The notes beneath the pieces are model-generated. The model worked only from the letters and a program-made list of their open reading frames with translations. It had not been told where the DNA came from and did not search any database. The position numbers were made by a program, and so were the translations under genes. Positions 38,973-44,483 of a stretch of 44,483 nucleotides of DNA are shown piece by piece; the stretch's first letter is position 1; every line of letters begins with the position of its first letter. This DNA comes from a virus. The stretch is from the IMG/VR virus record IMGVR_UViG_3300034110_000469, positions 1-44,483 of that record; one strand, given 5' to 3'.

Positions 38973-39011
38973 GCCGCGCGCCTAGTACACCCGTTAGAAC
39001 ACCCTGATAAA

Positions 39012-39038
39012 AAAAATAGGCCGGAGAAATCCGGCCTA
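39012..39038 (-). terminator. Hairpin terminator, strongest leftward
   Basis: TAGGCCGG-agaaat-CCGGCCTA is an 8-pair stem. An A-run lies on its left, so the minus strand reads stem then T-run; it would stop transcripts leaving an integrated prophage end. Rightward action after D is weaker (CTAAGCTATTGATTTT). Confidence 0.6.
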
Positions 39039-39054
39039 AGCTATTGATTTTAAA

Positions 39055-39099
39055 TGGCGCGCCCGAAAGGATTCGAACCTCTGACCCCCAGATTCGTAG
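39055..39099. other. attP: attP core: 3' half of a tRNA-Arg(ACG)
   Basis: On the minus strand this reads CTACGAA (anticodon loop with ACG), the anticodon-stem 3' side, the T arm with GGTTCGAATCC, the acceptor 3' strand and CCA. Upstream bases do not complete a tRNA, so it is not a functional gene but a copy of the host tRNA end that restores the gene after integration. It lies 150 bases upstream of int. Confidence 0.85.
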
Positions 39100-39251
39100 T
39101 CGGGAAAGGTGCATAATTCGCCATCATATTGATTCACGCATATTAACGGCATATAATTGGAAACGTTCACGAATTCCCGCTGGACTGGCTAAGCGCCGGA
39201 CAATACAACGGGTTTTCATTCGTTCCAAAGGGCACCCGATAGGACACCCGC

Positions 39252-40511
39252 ATGCTGACAGATAAAACAATCAAAGCCGCGATCGCAGCGGTCCAGACCG
39301 AAGTCACACTGAACGACGGCGCAACGAATGGCCGTGGCGCTGGCAGCCTGGTGCTGGTGGTGCGTCGGCTGACGTCCGGCCAGGTTTCGGCGCAGTGGTT
39401 CGCCCAGTGGAAGCGCGACGGCAAACGCCAGAAAAAGCAGCTAGGTCGATACCCTGAAACGTCGCTGGCGTTGGCGCGCCAGATGATGGCCACCGACCTG
39501 GGGCCGCAGATCCGCGCCGGCAAAACGCCCAGGCAGGCCAGTGACGAACTGGCGACGGTTGAACGCATGTTCCAGGGCTACGCTGACAGCATGAAAGCCA
39601 AAGGCCGAGCCAGTGCCACCGAAGTGGAACGCGCGCTGCTGAACGCCAGGCACAACGCAGCAGACGCACTGGGGCGCACCAGGCTGGCCGCTGACATTGA
39701 GGCCGACGACGTGGTGGAGTTCGTCGCCAAATTTTACGCGAGCGGCCACCGTGGCGCAGCTGACAAGGCGCGCAGTTATATCGCGTCGGCGTTCACCTGG
39801 GCGATCCAATCCACAAACGACTACACCAACAAAAACCGCCAGGACTGGGGCGTGAAACGGAACCCAGCCGCGGATCTGCCGAAAGACCAGGGCGCGATTA
39901 AAACGCGCGATCGGAACCTGTCAGCCGCTGAAATTCGCGCGCTGTGGAACGCTACCGGATTCAGCGCTGAAACCATGGCTTGCGTTCGACTGCTGATCAC
40001 CTGCGGCCAACGCGTGCAGGAAACGCTGCGGATCGACGGCTGCGAAATCGACCTGCAGGCAGGCGTCTGGAACATGCCAGCACACAAGACGAAAACGAAA
40101 CAGCGGCCGCACAGCATACCGCTGCCGCAGCTGGCGGTTGACGTGCTGGCGGAACTGATCAAGACGCACGGCGAAGGGCCGCTATTCCCAGCGCGGAACG
40201 GCAGCAAATCGGCGTTGATACCGCACCAGAGTATCAACCAGGCGATCGGCCGCTGGATCGTCAGCAGTGGCGCGGCACCGTTCCAAACGCGCGACATTCG
40301 ACGCACCTGGAAGTCGCGAACGCACGATGCTGGGATCGACCGATTTACGCGCGACATTATCCAGCAGCACGCCAAGCACGACACCGGATCCAAAAATTAC
40401 GACCGCGCCGACTACCTGCCGCAGATGCGCCAAGCGATGGCGAAGTGGCAAGCCTGGCTGGACACCGTGCTGGCCGGCGCGCACCCGTTGCCAGTTCGCG
40501 CAGCAGCCTGA
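39252..40511 (+). CDS. int: Tyrosine integrase, P4-like
   Basis: 419 residues. An N-terminal arm-binding region (SLVLVVRRLTSGQVSAQWFAQWKRDGKRQKKQLGRYPETSLALAR) and a core-binding helix set lead to the catalytic domain. Catalytic Arg in LLITCGQRVQETLRI; HSIPLP; box II TRDIRRTWKSRTHDAG, where the usual His of HxxR appears as Arg; and IIQQHAKHDTGSKNYDRADYL with the nucleophile Tyr. It recombines attP with a tRNA-Arg gene. It sits inside the late region, unlike most temperate phages. The interspersed repeat overlaps its stop codon. Confidence 0.9.
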   Translation: MLTDKTIKAAIAAVQTEVTLNDGATNGRGAGSLVLVVRRLTSGQVSAQWFAQWKRDGKRQKKQLGRYPETSLALARQMMATDLGPQIRAGKTPRQASDELATVERMFQGYADSMKAKGRASATEVERALLNARHNAADALGRTRLAADIEADDVVEFVAKFYASGHRGAADKARSYIASAFTWAIQSTNDYTNKNRQDWGVKRNPAADLPKDQGAIKTRDRNLSAAEIRALWNATGFSAETMACVRLLITCGQRVQETLRIDGCEIDLQAGVWNMPAHKTKTKQRPHSIPLPQLAVDVLAELIKTHGEGPLFPARNGSKSALIPHQSINQAIGRWIVSSGAAPFQTRDIRRTWKSRTHDAGIDRFTRDIIQQHAKHDTGSKNYDRADYLPQMRQAMAKWQAWLDTVLAGAHPLPVRAAA

Positions 40512-40529
40512 AAACCCACAAGAGGAAAC
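40510..40529 (+). repeat. Interspersed 20-base repeat, copy after int
   Basis: GAAAACCCACAAGAGGAAAC, overlapping the int stop codon and 54 bases before the next gene. Confidence 0.65.
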
Positions 40530-40583
40530 ACGCGCGCAGCCGTCTGATCATGCCTACTGAATTTCACAGAGGCACTGATCAAG

Positions 40584-41027
40584 ATGGCTGCAAAATCCGA
40601 CTTTTTAGAAAATAAAATCATTGACTGGCTGTTTCGCGGCCAGTCTTACACGCCACCAGCAACGCTGCATTTCGCACTGTTGACCGTCAACACTGACGAC
40701 GATGGATCGCCACTTACCGAAGTTTCAGGCGGCAGTTATGCGCGCGTAGCCGTTACGCCGTCGCTGGCAAATTTCGCCGGCACACAGGGCGCAGGCACTA
40801 CCGTGACCAGCACCGGCAACACCGGCACCACTTCGAACAACGCAGCGATCACGTTCCCAGCACCGTCAGCAAACTGGGGCAGCGTCGTGGGCATGGCGAT
40901 TTATGACGCGGCAACCGGTGGCAACATGCTGATTTATACACCGCTGACAGTACCGAAAACCGTTAACAACGGCGACGCTGCGCCGGTTTTCGCAGCTGGT
41001 GCGTTCACTTACCAAGACGACAACTAA
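40584..41027 (+). CDS. Structural/fibre-associated protein
   Basis: 147 residues. LENKIIDWLFRGQSYTPPATLHFALLTVNTDDDGSPLTEVSGGSYARVAVTPS is a pattern of small phage structural proteins with a beta-sandwich fold, often located with fibre genes. GSVVGMAIYDAATGGNMLIYTPLTVPKTVNNGDAAPVFAAGAF continues the fold. It opens the second fibre cassette. Exact place in the virion is unknown. Confidence 0.6.
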   Translation: MAAKSDFLENKIIDWLFRGQSYTPPATLHFALLTVNTDDDGSPLTEVSGGSYARVAVTPSLANFAGTQGAGTTVTSTGNTGTTSNNAAITFPAPSANWGSVVGMAIYDAATGGNMLIYTPLTVPKTVNNGDAAPVFAAGAFTYQDDN

Positions 41028-41264
41028 TTGAAGCGCAGTAAAGCCTGGCGAACGCTGATCCTGATCGATCAGTTGTTCGCGGTTTGGATCTTCAACGCGC
41101 ACGAAGATCAGACGATCAGCGGTCACGTTGGCTATAAAGCGCTGATGTTTAGCGAACGCAAATACCTAGCGCTGGAAAAATTCATAAACTGGATTTTTTC
41201 GCCGTGGGAAAAGGATCATTGTTTTAAGGCAATTGAGTGGGATCGAGTGAATGAGCGCAAATAA
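41028..41264 (+). CDS. Small hypothetical protein (TTG start)
   Basis: 78 residues, TTG directly after the preceding stop. ILIDQLFAVWIFNAHEDQTISGHVGYKA resembles short phage proteins with a D/E-TISG motif found near tail-fibre genes. An aromatic C-terminal half (FINWIFSPWEKDHCFKAIEW) follows. It overlaps the next gene by 14 bases. Role unknown. Confidence 0.5.
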   Translation: MKRSKAWRTLILIDQLFAVWIFNAHEDQTISGHVGYKALMFSERKYLALEKFINWIFSPWEKDHCFKAIEWDRVNERK

Positions 41265-42120
41265 CATTGCAGAAACTAGCACCAGCACCGGAACCGGCAA
41301 TATAACGCTGGCCGGCGCATGGTCGCAGGCTGGCACGTACAACATTCACAACAACACGTTTCATTCGTTCTTCGGTGCAAACCACGTTTTTGATTATGAG
41401 ATCCGCGATCTATTGGGCAATCGTGAAAAAGGCGAAGGCTATCTGAGCAACGCCACCACGCTGGTGCGTCTGAATGTTTTTACAAATTCACTTGGCACAA
41501 CAGCAAAAATAAACTTTCCGGCTGGCGAAAAGATCGTTTTTGTTCCGACTGACGCGCGCGCTTTTGGTTCGCGCATGATGAACAAAGTAAATTATAGCCT
41601 GGCGCCAAATTTCATCGGCGTGCGCGGCGAAATAACAATGGTCCCAAATCGGCTATATGTTGCACCGCACCTAGTTGCTGCGCCGTGCAAACTTTCAACG
41701 ATCGCGCACACTATAACCCAGGGCGCTGTCGGTTCGCTGATGCGTGTCGGGATCTACAATCTGACGAAACAGTCAGACACTGGGCAAAACTATGATTCAA
41801 CTTTTCCATTGCTGATTGATTTCGGCACTGTCGATACGGCAACGGCGGCGATCAAGGCGATTTCCTGCGACATTAATCTGGCGCAAGGCGTTTACGGGAT
41901 CGCGGTTATCAGCAACGGAGCGCCGCGAATTATGTCTGGCAGCACTAACCTGATCGATCTTGGCATTCCTGCGAACACTTATCAAAGCAACCCCGTTTCC
42001 CATTGGTATAATGATGGCGCGTCGCAGTTCACAGCGCTGCCGGCTAACACGTTCGGCGCAATGTCTGCGATCATGAATACTGGCGCACCTGTTGCAATGT
42101 TTAAGGGCGGGATCTTATGA
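41251..42120 (+). CDS. Putative fibre/adhesin protein
   Basis: 289 residues. The N-terminus (ETSTSTGTGNITLAGAW) is a recurrent virion-attachment motif of phage fibres. The rest is beta-rich, with a middle domain (KIVFVPTDARAFGSRMMNKVNYSLAPN) and a C-terminal receptor-type region (TFPLLIDFGTVDTATAAIKAISCDINLAQGVYGIAVISNGAP). It overlaps the next gene by 4 bases. No enzymatic depolymerase motif is visible. Confidence 0.5.
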   Translation: MSANNIAETSTSTGTGNITLAGAWSQAGTYNIHNNTFHSFFGANHVFDYEIRDLLGNREKGEGYLSNATTLVRLNVFTNSLGTTAKINFPAGEKIVFVPTDARAFGSRMMNKVNYSLAPNFIGVRGEITMVPNRLYVAPHLVAAPCKLSTIAHTITQGAVGSLMRVGIYNLTKQSDTGQNYDSTFPLLIDFGTVDTATAAIKAISCDINLAQGVYGIAVISNGAPRIMSGSTNLIDLGIPANTYQSNPVSHWYNDGASQFTALPANTFGAMSAIMNTGAPVAMFKGGIL

Positions 42121-42608
42121 TTAATTTCAAAAATCTGGGCTTTGGCCTGACAAAATATCTGGCCAAAAATGGCGTGCTGCTGGAAGAACTAGACGGCGTT
42201 TTCGTTTCTAACTTGCCGGACGAAATCACGAACAGCCTGATCGAGAGTTACAACCCTTGGCCAACCGAAAAGGCGGCCAAAATGGCAGAGATTAATGCCT
42301 GGTTCGACGCAGCTGTGGGCCAACTAACTGCAGGCACCACGCAGTCAGAGCGCGACAGCTGGGCCGTGCAGGTGAATGAAGCCTATGGGATACGGCCTGT
42401 TTCGATGCTGGCAGCCATGGCCAACGCGCGCGGCATTGATCTGGGAACACTGATCGATAAAGTAAAACAGAAATCTGAACTGTTCGCGTCATACTATGGC
42501 GCGATCCAGGGCAAACGCGACGCACTGGAAGATCTGGTGAAATCATTCCCAGACGCTGGCCAGTTTGAGCGGCTGCCAGAGCTTTGGGCGGTTTCGTGTA
42601 CGGATTAG
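42117..42608 (+). CDS. Hypothetical helical protein, possible fibre assembly factor
   Basis: 163 residues. NGVLLEELDGVFVSNLPDEITNSLIESYNPWPTEKAAKMAEINAWFDAAVGQLTAGTTQSERDSWAVQVNEA resembles fibre-assembly chaperones of the DUF4376 kind in layout: a short beta start and long helices. It lies between two adhesin-type genes, which fits a chaperone. Identification is tentative. Confidence 0.45.
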   Translation: MINFKNLGFGLTKYLAKNGVLLEELDGVFVSNLPDEITNSLIESYNPWPTEKAAKMAEINAWFDAAVGQLTAGTTQSERDSWAVQVNEAYGIRPVSMLAAMANARGIDLGTLIDKVKQKSELFASYYGAIQGKRDALEDLVKSFPDAGQFERLPELWAVSCTD

Positions 42609-43654
42609 GGCCATACGGGCTTTACCCTTACGGCGTCGCGCCACAGCAGCAAACCAGCGGCGGTTCTAATACGCAGCTGGCGGCCAACGCTGCCGGCGTT
42701 TCAACCGTCACCGGTTCGCTGACCACAGCGATCAGAATGGTGGCTGCGGCCGCCGCTGTTTCTGCCTGCACGGCCACGCTATCGTCTGGCCCTGCACAGT
42801 TCCAGGCTGCTGCTGTTTCACAATCAACCGCAGCGGCACAGCTGACCACGTCGATCCGACTGGCAGCCAATACCGCGGCACAATCGACCGCGGCCGCAGC
42901 ACTGACCACAGGGATCCGACTTGCTGCGGCTGCCACCAGCAAATCGACGGCAACGGCTGCACTGGCTGCAGACGGTTCACAACTGGCGGCAAACGCCACC
43001 AGCCAGAGCACCAGCACCGCTGCACTGACCGCGCAGATCCGTATGGCGGCAAACGCTGCTGGACAATCTGCTGCAGTGGCGAACGTGACCACACAGATCC
43101 GCATGGTCGCGTCAGCTGTTGGCAGAGCGTCTGCAACGGCAAACCTGGCAACGTCGATCCGACTAAGTGCCAACGCCGCTGCAGTTTCGACTGCGTCGGC
43201 AGAATTTGCGACCGGCGGCGTTCAGTTTTCTGCCGCTGCGCAGTCAGTCGCCACAGTTGCCGGTCAGCTAACGACGCAGATCAAGCTGCAGGCCGTTGCC
43301 GCTGGCGTATCAACTTCGACGGCCACGCTGTCGGGGATCGCTGCGCAGCTGTCGGCAAACGCCCAGGCTGTTGCGTCAGCCAGCGCAGATCTGACCAAGC
43401 CAACGAACCTGCAGGCGAATGCCGCTGGTTATTCGTCGGCAAGCGCTGATCTGGTAACGGCGATCCGATTGTCAGCCACAGCGATCGCAGCAAGTTCTGC
43501 CAGCGCAATACTGACCGGCACCGATTCAGGTTATCTGCCGAACGCCGATCGCCTGGTCGCGGTTTGGCCAGACGTTCGCCTGGTGGTGATCAGAGTTGAA
43601 AACAGGATCCTGGCTGTCGATAGCGAGCAGCGCATAATTTCAAAGAGGGTATGA
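42584..43654 (+). CDS. Protein of fourteen 20-residue Ala/Ser/Thr repeats
   Basis: 356 residues from the TTG at 42584; a GTG at 42596 is equally possible. The N-terminal GLGPYGLYPYG motif is seen in phage structural proteins. Residues about 25-315 are fourteen units of 20-22 residues with consensus LAANAAGxSTATAxLTTxIR. A non-repeated C-terminus follows (YLPNADRLVAVWPDVRLVVIRVENRILAVDSEQRIISKRV). The regular Leu/Ile spacing suggests a solenoid or fibrous stalk. No family recognised for the repeat. Confidence 0.6.
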   Translation: MGGFVYGLGPYGLYPYGVAPQQQTSGGSNTQLAANAAGVSTVTGSLTTAIRMVAAAAAVSACTATLSSGPAQFQAAAVSQSTAAAQLTTSIRLAANTAAQSTAAAALTTGIRLAAAATSKSTATAALAADGSQLAANATSQSTSTAALTAQIRMAANAAGQSAAVANVTTQIRMVASAVGRASATANLATSIRLSANAAAVSTASAEFATGGVQFSAAAQSVATVAGQLTTQIKLQAVAAGVSTSTATLSGIAAQLSANAQAVASASADLTKPTNLQANAAGYSSASADLVTAIRLSATAIAASSASAILTGTDSGYLPNADRLVAVWPDVRLVVIRVENRILAVDSEQRIISKRV

Positions 43655-43938
43655 TGGAAAAATTCGAATTTTTGCACGCGCCAGGCGCGGATCTTGATTA
43701 TGGTTTTAATTGGCGCACAAATGGCTATCTGGAATCAGGCGAGGCAGTGACGATCAGCACCTGGGCAATTTCGCCAGCTGGAACGTTGACCAGGGAACAG
43801 ATCATCAATGCGGAAATCAGCAGCGTTTTCGTAGCTGGTTTACGGCTGAACACCGACTACCAGCTGACGAACACGATCACGACTAGCGAAGGAAGGACGG
43901 ACAGCCGATCGATCCAGCTGTCCTGTGTCAAACGCTAA
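43651..43938 (+). CDS. Fibre-tail adaptor-like structural protein
   Basis: 95 residues. FLHAPGADLDYGFNWRTNGYLESGEAVTISTWAIS resembles small phage proteins annotated as fibre-tail adaptors (LDY-x-F-x-W ... YL-x-x-GE). The rest is a beta-sandwich (SVFVAGLRLNTDYQLTNTITTSEGRTDSRSIQL). It ends convergently with ssb, the two stop codons overlapping by 2 bases. It closes the late region. Confidence 0.55.
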   Translation: MMEKFEFLHAPGADLDYGFNWRTNGYLESGEAVTISTWAISPAGTLTREQIINAEISSVFVAGLRLNTDYQLTNTITTSEGRTDSRSIQLSCVKR

Positions 43939-44483
43939 AATGGGATATCGTCATCGAAATCGATCGACGGTTCAGCTGGGCCGCGGTTCTGTTGGAACTG
44001 CTGCTGCGGCTGCGGCTGCTGTTGGTTGTAGTTGTATGGCTGCTGAACGGCACCCTGGTGGTTATTCGGTGCCGCTGAACCGTTCGCGTGGCGTCCGACC
44101 TGCGGCTGCTGGTTGTATGGCTGCTGTTGTTGCTGCTGCGCTGGGCGCTGCTGCTGTGGTTGTTGCGCATAGCCTTGCTGCGGCTGTTGCTGCTGTGGGC
44201 GTGTCTGCGTCTGCTGTTGCTGGCCAGGCTGCTGCATAGCTGGGACCGGCGGCGAGTATGCGACACCCAGCTGCGCGTCCAGGATTTCGATCGACAACGC
44301 CAGGCCGTTGGTGCCCTGGAACTGACGGATCCGCTGTTTGGTGCCGGTGATTTCAATCACTGACCCTTCGACCAGGACCGACTGATAAAACTGAACCTGT
44401 GCCGGCGCCTTGGCAAATAGCACCGCTTCGTAGTTTGTCCACTGATCTGTCTTAGTTTCGCGATCGAAATACTTCACACCGAC
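43935..44483 (-). CDS. ssb: Single-stranded DNA-binding protein, main part
   Basis: Continuation of the gene that starts at 208. The OB fold (KYFDRETKTDQWTNYEAVLFA, VEGSVIEITGTKQRIRQFQG, ALSIEILDAQLG) is followed by a linker of about 110 residues that is more than 40% Gln, encoded by CAG-rich DNA. It ends with the acidic DDDIPF tip that recruits partner proteins. Whole protein 209 residues. The linker is long and unusually Gln-rich for a phage SSB. Confidence 0.92.
   Translation of the reverse strand, partial: VGVKYFDRETKTDQWTNYEAVLFAKAPAQVQFYQSVLVEGSVIEITGTKQRIRQFQGTNGLALSIEILDAQLGVAYSPPVPAMQQPGQQQQTQTRPQQQQPQQGYAQQPQQQRPAQQQQQQPYNQQPQVGRHANGSAAPNNHQGAVQQPYNYNQQQPQPQQQFQQNRGPAEPSIDFDDDIPF
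44357..44483. repeat. Terminal direct repeat, right copy
   Basis: Identical to 1-127; overlap of a circular contig. Confidence 0.95.

Noticed and set aside
39055-39110. A tRNA gene on the minus strand
   Set aside because: Only the anticodon loop to CCA end is present; the 5' half does not pair with it, so it is an attachment-site copy.
42628-43173. 181-residue minus-strand Ala/Val-rich frame
   Set aside because: Mirror of the 20-residue repeat gene, no start signal.
42650-43520. CRISPR or satellite repeat
   Set aside because: About 60-base period equals a 20-residue protein repeat in a continuous frame; DNA identity between units is low.
43980-44230. CTG/CAG-rich tract as a microsatellite or origin
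   Set aside because: It encodes the Gln-rich SSB linker in one open frame, which explains it fully.

Overview
The window is a complete temperate phage genome, opened inside a gene. The first 127 bases (1-127) recur exactly as the last 127 (44357-44483). The molecule is therefore circular or circularly permuted, with about 44,356 unique bases, and the leftward ssb gene crosses the junction. Gene families point to a proteobacterial host: a lambda/HK97-type head, a P2-type contractile tail, a Mor-type activator, Rz/Rz1 spanins, a Dam-like adenine methylase, and an attP that copies the 3' half of a tRNA-Arg(ACG). I cannot name the host genus.

Layout. (1) A leftward early operon, read from about 3380 down through 1 and across the junction to 43935, encodes recombination and DNA binding: a RecE-like PD-(D/E)XK exonuclease, a small membrane protein, a RecA-fold/AAA_24 ATPase, an excisionase-like HTH protein, a zinc-finger protein, a small membrane protein and SSB. 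(2) A divergent promoter region lies at 3315-3542. (3) A rightward early operon at 3543-15197 holds a DEAH helicase, HNH and VRR-NUC nucleases, a Cro-like protein, a DUF4406 protein, an adenine methylase, a Toprim/VapE primase-helicase, a MazG-like pyrophosphohydrolase and many small unknown genes. Three near-identical promoter/operator elements drive groups of tiny genes here. (4) A repeat-rich, largely non-coding control region at 15.45-15.86 kb precedes a Mor/C-family activator. (5) Lysis genes: two small membrane proteins (holin candidates), a GH108 endolysin and nested spanins. (6) Head genes at 18.15-26.9 kb: TerS, TerL, portal, fused protease-capsid and joining proteins. (7) P2-like tail genes at 26.9-39.0 kb in the order V, W, J, I, fibre, collar, sheath, tube, E/E', tape measure, U, X, D. 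(8) attP and a tyrosine integrase at 39.05-40.5 kb, embedded in the late region. (9) A separate cassette of fibre/adhesin-like genes at 40.58-43.94 kb, convergent with ssb.

Logic. The early operons replicate and recombine DNA. The Mor-like protein probably switches on lysis and structural genes. Tail tip and fibre genes carry the unusual material: a baseplate protein I fused to a beta-propeller, a fibre with 13 His-x-His motifs in 12- and 10-residue periods, a sheath with an inserted repeat domain, and a protein made of fourteen 20-residue repeats. No CI-type repressor is recognisable although integrase and attP are present. A 20-base sequence is scattered at five late-region sites (plus one near-match), GATC is strongly over-represented, and stable tetraloop hairpins sit before many ribosome sites.
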